A DNA stretch of 64,000 bases from Apostichopus japonicus (lineage: Eukaryota > Echinodermata > Holothuroidea > Aspidochirotida > Stichopodidae): contig NC_092563.1 of the NCBI RefSeq assembly GCF_037975245.1, positions 172,001 to 236,000 on the forward strand. Reading direction: 5' to 3'. This document shows, piece after piece, positions 25,571-56,220 of the stretch. The first letter of the stretch is position 1; each line of letters starts with the position of its first letter. The position numbers were made by a program, and so were the translations under genes. The notes under the pieces were generated by a model that worked only from the letters and a program-made list of their open reading frames with translations, searched no databases and was not told the origin of the DNA.

Positions 25571-25955
25571 TTGGGAAGAGATTCCCGCTGAAGCTTTGCG
25601 GTTTTCATCATTCCAAAACGTATAAATCAACTTCTAATCAGCAGCCTAATTTTGGAAGTAGACGCACGTGCATTACAGTCAGTAGCTTCCTGGCTATTTA
25701 TTTTTAGCATTGCAAATTTCATTTTGGGGATCATCAAACGGGCATGTTTTTTTGCATTATCATTTCATATCTGATCATCAGTCGAATAAGTACACCATTA
25801 ATTACCACATGTTTACCACCACCACAAGAGAACCTTTACCATGAATATGGCATCATATTAGTTCAAGGTTCGGCATGCAGGGCATATCATGATACATCGT
25901 TAAACTGTATACATATCATAACGTTTCCAGGCAATGAATAAACCTGCACATATAA

Positions 25956-27880
25956 CAGGCGCGTATCCAGGATTTTCTAACCCGGGGGGCGCGAATTACT
26001 ATCTAAGCGGAGCGCCACCATCGGTTGGCGCGGAGCGTACAAGAAAATTTTTGGTTTTGATACCCCCCCAGATCACCGGAAATGGCACTTCTCGGGCTTG
26101 AAAATTACAAACCAGATGTACACTTTTGCCTGAGAACCAAGTATTTCCCAAAAGTTTTTTTTTCCATCCATAACCTTTTTGAAGATTGTCACCAGTCACA
26201 CATCATGTTCGACCTGATTGCATGTCCTATGGATCATTGCTTTTGTAGGTGATTCCACGTCACGGCCCACAATATCCGAAAGTCCCACTTTTCAAGGTTT
26301 TAAGCCCATTATTTGTTGAGAATTTGAAAATTCCCATTTCTCGTGAATAAAATCACTTGAAAACATACCCATAATGTTGCACAAAATTCAATCTATGGAT
26401 AACCAATATAGAAAAACCTCCTTGAACCCCTAACAGACAGGTCAAAATTGAACGAGTAGAGGAAAGTATGATGAATAATGTTGGTCAGGAAATTTTCGAA
26501 AATTCCGACACAGTTAATTTATTGGTGTAGAAATATTGCAAGCTCTTATAATGGCTATTGTAAAACTTGGTTGAAGGAAGAGAAAAATAGCAGATATTTC
26601 CGATATCAGGTACATCGAAACCGAAGACTTCACTCATAGGCGTAGGTCCCGTAGGAGGCGGGGGCTGCAGCCCCCCTCCCCCGCAACCAAATTTTTTCCA
26701 ATTTTTTTCGGACACCTACTGAAAGAAAAATAAATAGCAATGAATAGCTTAAAAATGATCTCCGTGGTAATTAAAATAAAGTTGTAAGCTTGGCCGACAT
26801 TACTACTGTAAAAGAGAGTTTTGACATAAATGGATCTGTATGCATTTTCTCCATCTATATAAGATATTTCGTTGTTTACTTTAGCATTTGGCGGTATACT
26901 GTGCAACTTTCACGGACCGTGCGGTACACGATGCCATGCAATATAATTACCGATGTTTGCTTATATGATAATGGCATCGATATGTTGAACGCGCGAAAAA
27001 TTTTGGCTTTTTTTTCGGGCAAGTCATTACAGCCCCCAAATCCAATTGGGCTCCTACGCCTTTGACTACACACATAGACAGTTTTTGAGGCTGTTCATCG
27101 TGGAAAATGCATTTCAATGCTCACTGATATGATGTTATATCTGCTCTTTGCTTTACAAATTCGAACAGGCGTGTAGCGAGTAATTGCCTGTAGGCAAACT
27201 ATCTAAGCGAAGCGCCACCATGAGTTGGCGCGAAGCGTATAAGAAAAATTTTGGCCGAAAATGCCTCCCAGATCGCTGGAAATGACACTTCCCAGGCCTT
27301 GTAAGTTGCATCTAAGCATTGTCTATTTTGAAATTACTAGCGATGTCATAAAGAAAATTTGCTCGGGGGGGGGGGGGCGGTCGCCCCCTTCCCGAAATGT
27401 TCCCCGACGACTCGGTCGAGTTCAAGACCAGCCACAGTTGGTTCCATATAGCACAATTCTACAATTGTTTAAGGCGTCCATACACACACACGCGTTTTGA
27501 TAGACCATATATAGTATTTATATAGATACATTAGTGAGAGAGGAAAAATGGAAACGTCAAAAATGGAGTTGTCGATGTAAGGGGTAGGGTGAGGCACACA
27601 CCCCTTCCGTAATCCTTGATCTGCCACTGGCTACCTGTGTATATAATAGGGATCAGCGCTTTAACTATGACTGTTCCTCTTTCTCTTCCCGAGGTCTTGG
27701 CTATCTTCTACTCCCTCCTTTCTCCTTTTTCCCTCTTTTTTTCTTTTTCTTTTCCCTTCCTTCCTCTCCTCCTTTTCTTTTTTTCCCCCTCCTTTTCCCT
27801 TTTTTCTTCTCTTTTTTCTCTCCTCTTTTCCTTACCCGGGGGGCGCGCGCCCCCAACGCCCCCCCCTGGATACGCACCTG
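25956..27880. mobile_element. Composite TIR element, copy 1 (CAGGCGCGTATCCAGG termini)
   Basis: It starts CAGGCGCGTATCCAGGATTT and ends CCTGGATACGCACCTG, inverted termini with one mismatch. Inside are two copies of the ACTATCTAAGCG stem-loop module (about 26001 and 27199), an inner element at 26638-27061, a poly-G tract and a pyrimidine-rich stretch (27680-27835). The same layout occurs in reverse at 47016-49276. No transposase frame exists; short frames reading through (for example 25999-26199, minus) recur in both copies only because the DNA is homologous. Termini of this type are known from hAT-related elements of many animals, so that superfamily is likely but unproven. Confidence 0.75.
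26638..27061. mobile_element. Inner MITE with AGGCGTAGG / CCTACGCCT termini
   Basis: Short inverted ends AGGCGTAGG and CCTACGCCT enclose 424 bp inside composite copy 1. Flanks ACTTCACT and ACTACACA are roughly duplicated. A homologous insertion lies at the same relative place in composite copy 2 (48230-48614), so this insertion predates duplication of the composite. Confidence 0.6.
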
Positions 27881-28264
27881 TATAAATGTATCCAAACTAT
27901 AGAACACACTAGAAAATACTCACTTATTTGCAGCTTCTGTGTTGGTTTCATGATTTGTAATTATCCGAGCCTTTATCCACCCAGTTTGGGACAATTGTTT
28001 TCTTTAATGTACTTTCACGCCCCTCTTCGAAGCACTTGAATTTACTTGTATATAGGCCTACAGTATGGATATCATGTTTGATCCGGTAAAGGTTATAGGA
28101 ACTGTATGTTCTGCCAATGCGAGTGTTATGAAGCATGATATGAGATTAAAATATGTATTTATTGCAAACTTGTCGGAAATAACTGGCCCAAATAATGCAG
28201 TTCGTGAACAATACCAGCCAAAGTTTCTAAAAATTTCTACTGCGAAAGCATTGTGTATGTGATT
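27881..28264. other. Intergenic, no gene recognised
   Basis: Unassigned sequence between the composite element and the AT-rich minisatellite. Confidence 0.4.
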
Positions 28265-28575
28265 CGTACTAATATGAAAGTGTTTGAACTATATATTAGA
28301 ATAACTACATATTAGAATAACTACATACTAGGATAACTACGTATTAGAATAACTACATACTAGAAAAACTACATACTAGAAAAACTACATACTAGAAAAA
28401 CTACATATTAGAATAATTACATATTAGAAACACTACATACTAGAAAAAATATAATTACATATTAGAATTATTACATATTAGAAAAACTACACACTAGAAA
28501 AACTACATATTAGAATAATTACATATTAGAATAATTACATACTAGAAAAACTACATATTAATACATACGTATTAT
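28265..28575. repeat. AT-rich minisatellite, 16- to 17-bp ACTACATATTAGAATA units
   Basis: About 18 imperfect units with alternation of CATATTAGAATAA and CATACTAGAAAAA variants. Confidence 0.85.
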
Positions 28576-29262
28576 AATCGAATGAAAACCCACGTATTAT
28601 CTCGCTATTTAAGATTCGTATGTGGAAACAATTAGTAGAATGAGTTTAAGCCTCATAAATATTAAATTTTATGTAGTTGCAGGTTCTTTAAACTTTACCT
28701 TTCTCAAGAAGCTTCTTTGAAGGACAAATACCTCGGGTATTGTCTCTTACCTCTGAAAAACACAGAAATTGACCGTGAAGGAACTCGACTCCAAACCATG
28801 CAGAATACATCGAAACCTTTGACTAATAAGATGCATATGTTATGCGTCTTGTAAACATAACTTGTATCCCGACACGTGGAGTCGTAGACGGAAAACAACG
28901 AAACTGGATTGCTAGGCCTCGTGAGCGCGGCAGGGGCCGGTGGGGCGGGGTACGACGGATGTGTACACACACACATCCCACTTTAAAATTTTAAAATATT
29001 CCTCTGTACAGAATGTATTTTTATGTAGCGGGAGACGTTAATACTAACTGTGTCAAATTCAGAAACTAAATGAATATGGGTTCAAATGTAGCACCATTTG
29101 CATATAAGCAGGGGGCGGGGGAATATTACAAAAAGTAATGTAGTGTACAATACATGGTGGTAAGACATGTATTTAAAAGCGGTAAGAGCGAATCAGTCGA
29201 AAAATTATCAACATCGCTTCATCTTAACTTGCAAAATAAGCAGCATTTTGCTTCAATAAGCA
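28576..29262. other. Intergenic, no gene recognised
   Basis: Unassigned. A GC-rich patch with a GGTGGGGCGGGG motif lies at about 28920-28960. Confidence 0.4.
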
Positions 29263-29650
29263 CCCTCCATTTTACCAACATTTCTCGGAGGTGGAGGGGA
29301 CACTCCTCCCTTAGCCTACCTCCATTTTACCAACATTTCTCGGAGGTGGAGGGGACACTCCTCCCTTAGACTCCCTCTATTTTACCAACATTTCTCGAAG
29401 GTGGAGGGGACACTCCTCCCTTAGACTCCTCTATTTTACCAACATTTCTCGGAGGTGGAGGGGACACTCCTCCCTTAGACTCCCTCTATTTTACCAACAT
29501 TTCTCGGAGGTGGAGGGGACACTCCTCCCTTAGACTCTCTCCATTTTACCAACATTTCTCGGAGGTGGAGGGGACACTCCTCCCTTAGACTCTCTCCATT
29601 TTACCAACATTTCTCGCAGGTGGAGGGGACACTCCTCCATTAGGCTCCTC
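29263..29650. repeat. About 56-bp minisatellite, seven units
   Basis: CCATTTTACCAACATTTCTC is followed by GGAGGTGGAGGGGACACTCC in each unit. The GGAGGGGACACTCCTCC part is self-complementary, so each unit can form a small stem. Confidence 0.9.
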
Positions 29651-31837
29651 CCATGGAAGACTTAGCATTTATTCCTTTCTCCCAGTGCATAAAATGTGGT
29701 TGTGACCCTGCATAAAAGCATCTTTAATAATAGACCGCTTTCCCAGGACGGTGTACATTAAACAGGTATACATCTTCAATAGGCCTAAACGTATACAACC
29801 TCATAGGATATCATGAGTCTGGGGTGCAAAATCAATTTGCCCTAAAAGGTAACTCTTTCTGAAGACACTGAAACATTAGAAACAGCCTAAGGGTTTCGGT
29901 TGTGAAATACATTTGTTACAGCGAAACGAAGCCCTCATATATTACAGTCCTTAACCCCACTCTGAGTCAATGGAACTCACCCCATGTGGTGAATCAGCCG
30001 GCTAGGAGGGGGGGGTGCTTTTTTTTATAATGTTCTATAGTCGGCTACCTTGTTTTCACAAAGGTTGCTTCATGGAAGATTAGTTGAATTAAATTGTCTT
30101 ATCGGGAGCGCCTTTCCAATCTGACATTTTGTTAATGAAATGGTGCTCTACTTTGTTTTCGCAAAACTTGGTCCAAGGGTTGGTTGGGGTGAATTCAAAC
30201 GCCTGGGGGTCTTTTCAGAGAGGGGGGCACAGACCCAACGTCTGGAGTGCAGCTGACAAATGTTCTGTGGATGAGTTACATGGTCTTAGCAACTTTAAGG
30301 GTTAAAATCTTATAGGTGAGATGGGGTGAAATCTTGTCATTAGCTCCTGGCTTATAGTCAGTAATCCGTCGAAGTTTTGACTTTTGTCCTGAAAAGTTAG
30401 ATGAAAAGTCGAAATTTTGCTGTAACAACAAAATAATTCAACGGTTTATTTGGACCTTCCGCCCCCTTACATGCCGACACTATCCCCACCTTACTTAGTA
30501 CCACCCCACTAAACTGAATACCACATCACTAATCCTAAATTTCAAGGTAAAGTTGATGTTTTTTAGATTAAATCGGCGAGTGGACATTTTGAGATGAAAT
30601 GTTGCAATTTAATGAAATAAATTGATATTACCATCTTTTAATATTGGAGGATAAGGTTGATAAAAAGTCAAAAATAGTTGAAATTCTGATATGAAAAGTC
30701 GAAACTGAGGAATGAGCAGAAATCTTTAAGATCAAATAGTCCAATTGTCTAAAAAGTCAAAAGTGGGAAAATAAAATAGTCGAAACTTGCAGATGAACAC
30801 TTTCGAAATATTTTTTCATTGTACGAAAGAAATCAAGACAAAAGTCGAAATAGGTTGATAATTTGACATTTTGAGATGGAAATAAAAACAATTCGGTATA
30901 ACCGGTTAAAATTTCGAGAAAGAAGGGGAATTTTTGAGACAATTGTTAAAACTTTGAGGTAAAGAGCGATAGACTAGTCGAATCTGATGAGATGTTGACA
31001 TTTTCCTATCTGGGCCACCGTTGCATAAGAAAAGTAGAATATAGATTGGATAGATATATGCTTGTTACACCTTTAGCCGGTTGTAATGATAAAAAAATTG
31101 GCTGAAAATTTATATAAAACAGATTTGGTATCCACCACTTAAAACCGCCTTCTTTTTGCAATAGTACAAACTATCGCAGGATTCTTTTGAAACCTACATT
31201 TTATTCATTGACTGGCTCGACGTTAGAAGAATCTTTTCTGGTCATAGTAACTGTTAGTTCTTCAATAAAACAAAGTTCCTTCTCAATCCGTTTTGTTTTA
31301 ACATCTATCTTCGTGATCCAATGATTTAGCTTTTATTGCTTGTTTCGTTTATTTCTGTCATTAAATCAAAAATGAAGTACATTTCTTAATACATAGTTAT
31401 AGTAATGAGGCAGCGGGACCAGAAGTAAGATAAATTTTCGAGTCTGGTCCCTAACCAAGTAAAGCGAGAAAATTAAATTTTATATAGAGAAAAGAAGAAA
31501 CAATAGAACACATAGACACATAGGGGATTAACAGAACTGGGTAAGAAAACAGTATAATACAATACTCATAATAAGGCAGAACTATACGAACATTATTCTT
31601 TGGGTAGATACTGTTTAATTTATATTTTAAAAGATGAAATTGATTTGCTATTTCAAATGTTTTCATTTAAGAGAATACCTAAGGGCGACACCGACATCAG
31701 AACATCTAACCTGAGAATGATACATATAAGTCCTTGACATAGATGTTTGTAACACATTATAAGAACGAGTGTTGTATGAATGAAATCTGTTGTTATAATG
31801 GAAAATATTATGAAAGATATCTGGGAGTAACCCGTTG
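29651..31837. other. Region downstream of SDR copy B, no gene recognised
   Basis: From about 30355 to 30960 it is filled with degenerate AAAGTCGAAA-type motifs (AAAAGTCGAAATT, GACATTTTGAGATG). Similar sequence occurs at about 35955-36080 and 54630-54860, suggesting an old dispersed repeat. No close AATAAA was found after the copy B stop; ATTAAA at about 31613 (minus) is a weak candidate. Confidence 0.4.
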
Positions 31838-50300
<18,463 letters not shown>

Positions 50301-50428
50301 TTCTGTAAAGATCAAGGTAAACTAACACAATATTACATGCGACATTAACATAAGAAATATTTGGACAGCAGTGTCATATATACTATCTAAAATAAATAAT
50401 TATTTTAAGAAAAGGCACCCAAGAATGA
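50301..50428. promoter_or_regulatory. Immediate upstream region of SDR copy B
   Basis: This is the expected place of the 5' untranslated region and core promoter of copy B. The ATG at 50300 opens the Rossmann fold exactly as in copy A. No TATA box or other element can be named with confidence. Confidence 0.25.
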
Positions 50429-50600
50429 ACCTGGGCAAGGAAGCCAAACTACGTAACTGATTCACTCTCAACCCCATGCACCGAGTCCACATACATCGAG
50501 ATTGGTATAATGTGTGATCATCGTCAAATATGTATCACCTGTCCCTTAGAAAGGGAGCAGATACTACACATGATCTCAGCCAAAAGGCCGAGAGACGAAA
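50429..50600 (-). repeat. U2 snRNA-headed repeat (SINE-U-like)
   Basis: On the minus strand, from about 50594 down, the sequence reads CTCTCGGCCTTTTGGCTGAG then ATCATGTGTAGTATCTG, close to nucleotides about 6-45 of U2 snRNA, including the GTAGTA branch-site recognition sequence. Similarity then fades (a TGATAC match remains). The following roughly 100 bp (to 50429) is not U2 but is shared with 6408-6590. A dispersed repeat with a U2-derived 5' end is therefore more likely than a U2 gene. It lies about 130-300 bp upstream of the SDR B start codon. Confidence 0.6.
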
Positions 50601-53600
50601 TGCATTCTCTTTTCACGAAAAATACCTCTTTCAGGCTTTTTGTATGGGGACGATTTTAACCCACCCCATCCCTCCCCCCTTTAAAAAAAAAGAAAAAAGA
50701 AAATCCTTAAAACCACATATATGCTCGTATCACCTTGTATCTGCATTAAAGCAAGCTATTCAAATGTGGTGGCATTTTGTGGCTGCATCTGTTAAGAGCA
50801 GAGTTAATTATATAATGATTGAATTATATTATATCATGGGTGACAGTAACTAGGCCTAACGTTTCGATCATATGGAAGGGTCTTCTTCAGAGGTTGAATG
50901 ACAAGTAACAGAAACTACAAGGGACAAAATACAAGCACGATCAGAATGGAATTCCTGTTCGAGCCGTGCGAGGCACGGCTCCTGCAGGTTATTTAGAAAT
51001 TTTAGGCAAAATAGACAACGTGCAAGCACAAAATACAGATAGGTTAATGAGCAGGGTGAAAACAAAAGAGATCGATGTAAGAGGATTAGTAGACAAAGGG
51101 TGGAGAGAAGAAAGGAAAAGAAAGGAACCAACAGGGGAAGAGTGGAGGTAGAAGATAAACTGTAGAGGGACAAAGAGAAGATTAAGGGAAGAGGTTAAAC
51201 TGCACCATGTTTACCATGTCTATGGCAAAGATATAGTAGACTATTTTTCAAAACAATTGACAAGTCCTGTATTAGTTTCGAACCTCTGGACATTATATCA
51301 GTGTCCATATTCTTTACTTTCTATAGGGTCTCCGTATGCATAGCGGGAGGCCCGGGCTCGGATATGAACAATTAAGTAAATACAACAACAAAAAACCAAC
51401 CTGTCGACTGCTAGAGCATAAAACAAATTCAAATTCCCTTTCTCTCTTTTTTCGTCTGTCCACCTAAAGACAATACTTCTTAGTTTTTGCTTGAAACTTT
51501 CGCCACTCTATAATCACTTCATGCCAATAGAGCATAGCAGTCTGGGCGGTTCATGGCCATATTGCCTGGTAATGTCACACGATTCAATGTAACAATTTTA
51601 CATTCCAAAGTTCAAGGGAAAAAACCAATAGATTTACTATGCATACACAGTATATATAGATATTATGTATAGATTTACATACTATGTATACACAGGGTGC
51701 GGGTAGATTACATACTATTTATACACAGGGTTGGGATACTATAGTTAGCTGGCTGTTGCAGCCTATTAGTGCTCTATCATTTCGCATAACAACGGTTGTC
51801 ATGTAAATACATGATGTGAATAATTTACTGGTTGCATGAGGTCCATCATAGTCACATAATACTAGGTGATGGGAGTGCTATGACGCAATGTGACGCAATA
51901 TGCTACATGTGACGCAACGTGTCTGTATGTGTATGGTGTGTTCGCCAGGGCTTAAAAGTGTTTCCCAGACTCCTCTTAACCCGTATGTATGTATTTCAGA
52001 TCCTCCTGCAACAGGAACTCGCGAAAAAGCCTCATTGGCTTATCAAAGCCGCAAGCTGACATTCATCTTCAACAACTCTGTAACTGTATAACCGATGCCG
52101 GGACTGCACACTTGGTGCGTGTAACGATTTTCATGGGTATTCGTTGTATACGTGTCTCACTAACACATTCATGAATGATTAAAACATGGTTAAAGCTTCA
52201 TGCAGTATGTCTCTCCCTGATTGATGCCGTCTACCAGTGTACACATGGACAATCTGATAAGCATTATATTTTTAGCAAGACGTCTGTTATCGTGGCCAAA
52301 TGCTTTACTTAACATTGATAAACGGACTTAACCTTGATACTCTTAAATAAAATCTTAAATTAGCACAATATCAATAAGGCTGACAAGAATAAGCAAACAC
52401 TTTGTTCACACTTGACACGTAAAAGAGATGGCATAGGTTCAAGTTATAGCTTAGTAAACCAAATCAAGTATATATGTATATTCACTAACACTAAACTTTA
52501 ATCCAAGTTGTATTAATTTTAATTGAGATCAAAAGTGTGTTCTTACGGGTCATAGTTGGCCAGACTAAATTATGAAGGTTTGAAGACGTCTTTGTCTCAG
52601 TATGCGCATGGGCACTATAGATGCGGATAAATTTAAAAAGGAATTTCAAGCTGAATATGAATCCCCATCGGGATCGTCACTGTAGTCGTCATCGTGATTG
52701 GCATCATCGTCGTGGTCATCATCACCATCATCGTCATCATCGCAGTCATCGCTATCTCAACCACCGCCATCGGATAGGAGGGGCGGGGAAGGACATTTCA
52801 CTGGGGGTTATCGCCCCCGCCCCTCCCCTGATTACCCGACTGGTTGTCGGAAAGTGTTCCCATCATGTTCTTTGATTGCCATTTGATATTTTATTCAAGT
52901 TCTGCTTTTAAGTGTGGCGTTAGTCGTAAATTTATGGGAAGAAATTAATGAAAATGCACCTAGACTACAAAACCACTCATTTCATCTCTGTAGTTACAAA
53001 TACTGGAATATACATGCCTTGTATGCTGAGTTAGTGTCACAAGATATACTGATGTGTTTGCCTTTAAAGCAACTGGCTAGGTGAAGCATATTTAATACAT
53101 CTGGTTAGCAGAAAGTTATACTACTGTGCATATGAAACTATTTGTCATAACCATCAAGTGGTCATGCTATGTTAATCAACTGAATGGTACTCACTAAATG
53201 TGGTATTGTGGGTCTTATTCAACACTGGAACTCAGAGTGACAGATTGGTGAACACAACCGCGGAGAAGGAGAAAAATGTGGTATTATCGAAATAAACACC
53301 CATTAGTAAAATTGACCACCAAATTTATTACAAATGCAATTAAGAACTACACAGAAAATTGCATAAAGAACACCGTAAGTTTGAAGACAATTATAGGTGT
53401 CTTATTTCTCTATGGATACTTGTGTATGGAATCCTCTACACCTGATTGGGAAGAACACTTTGTGTGAGTTTATCTGCATATTAATGCTGACATGTAAGCG
53501 ATAGTTCTTTCAATTAGATGGTTTTGTATTTGATGAGCACAAATAAACTTAGACCCAATTTTTTTACATGTTGTGTTTAATTGCGAGTGCCATCAAATAT

Positions 53601-53811
53601 GCCGTTTTGGGGTTTAGATCGATTTCGAGACCAACTAGCATTTTGGGGGCCGGAAAAAAAAACACCTCGAAAGAGGAGTGTATCTCAAGCTCTAATGGGA
53701 CCATGGAGACAAAGGCCATGAAGCTGATGCGTTTTAGATATGCCTTGTTTATTTGTATGGATCTTAAAACACAAAAATACACAATAATAATGTGTCTAAT
53801 ATTGTGTATAG
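50601..53811. other. Intergenic between SDR B and ANKUB1-like gene, no gene recognised
   Basis: Around 50855-50915 the CCTAACGTTTCGATCATATG...TCTTCTTCAGAGG motif resembles 3' sequences of Penelope-like retroelements, but no protein remains. The 50966-51151 frame (plus) has no recognisable domain. A CATCGT-rich stretch (about 52690-52760) gives a spurious His/Arg frame. Confidence 0.4.
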
Positions 53812-54640
53812 ACGGGTAGTTATACATGACATTACCTTTACTCCTATAAATACCGGTAGTTATACATGACATTACCTCTAACCCTATAGATATACCGGTA
53901 GTTATGCATGACATTACCTTTACTCCTATATATACTGGTAGTTATATATGACATTACCTTTACTCCTATATATACCGGTAGTTGTACATGAAATTACCTA
54001 TACTCCTACACTTACCGGTAGTTAGGGGCCTATACATGACATTACCTTTACTCCTATATATACCGGTAGTTATACATGACAGTACCTCTAACCCTCGATA
54101 TACCGGTAGTTATACATGACATTACCTTTACTCCTATATATACTGGTAGTTATATATGACATTACCTTTACTCCTATATATACCGGTAGTAGTACATGAA
54201 ATTACCTATACTCCTACACTTACCGGTAGTTAGGGGCCTATACATGACATTGCCTTTACTCCTATATATACCGGTAGTTATACATGACATTACCTTTACT
54301 CCTATACATACCGGTAGTTGTACATGACATTACCTTTACTCCTATATATACCGGTAGTTATACATGACATTACCTTTACTCCTATATATACCGGTAGTTA
54401 TACATGACATTACCTTTACTCCTATATATACCGGTAGTTATACATAACATTGCCTTTACTCCTATATATACCGGTAGTTATACATGGCAATACCTTTACT
54501 CCTACACATACCGGTAGTTATACATGACATTACCTTTACTCCTATATATACCGGTAGTTATACATGACATTACCTTTACTACTAGATATACCGGTAGTTA
54601 TACATGAGATTACCTTTACCCCTATATACCGGTAGTTCAA
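53812..54640. repeat. 40-bp tandem array, about 20 units
   Basis: ACCGGTAGTTATACATGACA then TTACCTTTACTCCTATATAT recurs every 40 bp, with a few units lengthened by GTTAGGGGCCTATACATG. The left flank (CACAAAAATACACAATAATA...) is also found at about 58090-58196 beside one or two units. Confidence 0.95.
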
Positions 54641-55784
54641 CATTTCGAGATGAAATCATGGCAATTTAAACAATGCCATAAAACGATATGCCATAATGCC
54701 ATAAATCTTCGAAATGAAACTTTACCATGCCGAAATAAAATGATAACACGTATATTTTTGATAAAAGACACCAGCTATCGAGTTGACAAGTCGAAATTCT
54801 TAGATAAAAACAACGTAGATATGTGTAGATGAGTAGGACGTCAAACTTTCCGATATATTCGTCGAAACATCTACAAAAATTACACTTCTGTGGAACGACC
54901 CCACCGCCAGCGATTACACCTTATACATTTTTAAAGATTTAGGCTAGGCCACTGTCTAATTCTCATGGCTACGTGAAAACTAATCCTGGTTGTTCATATC
55001 AAAAAACTTGATCTTGTGCATTTCTTGAGTACTTACTGTGTACAACGTGAGCTGTGATGAAGTCTGCTGCGGAAATTACAAGCAGAAAACGCTCATATAG
55101 GCTATGCACATTTCTTGCATACAAACTACCGGTGATGATCAAACAATACAGAAATGATATTCCTTAGGCCTACGATTAACCATCTAAGATTATAACAGTG
55201 TTATTATTTTCGAATTCGTTCATCATGATACATGTACTCATATACAGTACAAAATCCTTCCCGATAAACCTGGCTACCATCAGACTACTCCGAATGCCTG
55301 AGTGCAGCATGGGATCATCGCCCTGCTGAAATTTAGAAGCTTCCGATACTTGTTATCCCGAAAAACGTCATGATTTTCCAGACAAATCGCAAAATTTCTC
55401 CTACAACGACGCCTTGACCCATATAGCATGCCAAGCACCCACCCCTAGACACATAGGGACGCTTGTTATCCCCCGGAAGGGAATTGAGTATTTGCGGACA
55501 ACTTTTCTCCCGAAACCATCAATTTGTTCTCGACGACCGTCGCTCTGAAATAGTTTCAATAGCTACATAGTGACGTCTCCGCTGTAACCCAACGACCACG
55601 TGCCGCAACCTTAATGTATGCAATGTCTTAATGTATGCAATGCTTAATATTTATGTTAATACTATAGAGGGTTCATATAGCGCAGACATATCCACAGAAC
55701 GGTGCTCAAGGCGCATCACACTATTAGTATTACCCTGGTCAATGATAACATGTCAAACATAGAGACAATCCCTCCAAATGGCAG
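54641..55784. other. Intergenic, no gene recognised
   Basis: 54630-54860 resembles the AAAGTCGAAAT-type dispersed repeat seen near 30355-30960. The remainder is unassigned. Confidence 0.4.
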
Positions 55785-56098
55785 CAGCGAAACAGCGCCC
55801 AACTGACAGTTTATCTCACAGCCCCCCCCCTCCCACATTTATACAACTGGGTGATAGAGGCAATGGAGATAAGTGTCTTGCCCAAGGACAGCTAAACAGC
55901 CCAAGGCAGCTAAACAGCGCCCAACTGACAGTTTATCACACAGCCCCCCCCCCCACATTTATACAACTGGGTGAATGAGGCAATGGAGATAAGTGTCTTG
56001 TCCAAGGACACAACCTAATGATCTGGCCAGTACTCGAACCTGCAAACCTTAGATCACAAGTCCACTGCCGTAACCACTTGACCACAACGCCCTCACAT
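55785..56098 (-). mobile_element. tRNA-derived SINE with a duplicated tail
   Basis: Read on the minus strand from about 56094: A box TGGTCAAGTGGTTACGG, B box GCAGGTTCGAGTACTGG, then the body GTGTCCTTGGACAAGACACT TATCTCCATTGCC and CACCCAGTTGTATAAATG. The (T)TGGACAAGGCACTT body is widespread in SINEs of marine invertebrates. The body segment occurs a second time at 55838-55895 with a shared CAGCGCCCAACTGACAGTTT stretch, so the 3' part was duplicated in tandem (about 140 bp apart) after insertion. Confidence 0.8.
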
Positions 56099-56220
56099 GA
56101 TATAAACATTTTTAGTCTACACCCTCTGTGGCAATTGGAAGTGACTACTAATTTATCCTCGTTTAAAGCAATGCAATAATTAATTGTGGTACACAACCTG
56201 ACAGTATCAGGTTATAGTTC

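Noticed and set aside
25203-25707. 157-codon plus-strand and 115-codon minus-strand frames
   Set aside because: The 48-bp array is divisible by three, so frames stay open on both strands; no start context, splice sites or domain.
25999-26199. A conserved small protein, because similar frames occur at 25999-26199 and 49039-49233
   Set aside because: Both lie in homologous copies of the composite element in opposite orientation; the similarity is at DNA level and the stems and termini explain it.
27616-27885. Phe/Ser/Pro-rich frames (also 47009-47362)
   Set aside because: They come from the pyrimidine-rich tract of the composite elements; low complexity only.
50966-51151. Possible small gene rich in Arg/Lys/Glu
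   Set aside because: No homology recognised, no splice sites, and nearby sequence resembles a retroelement 3' region.
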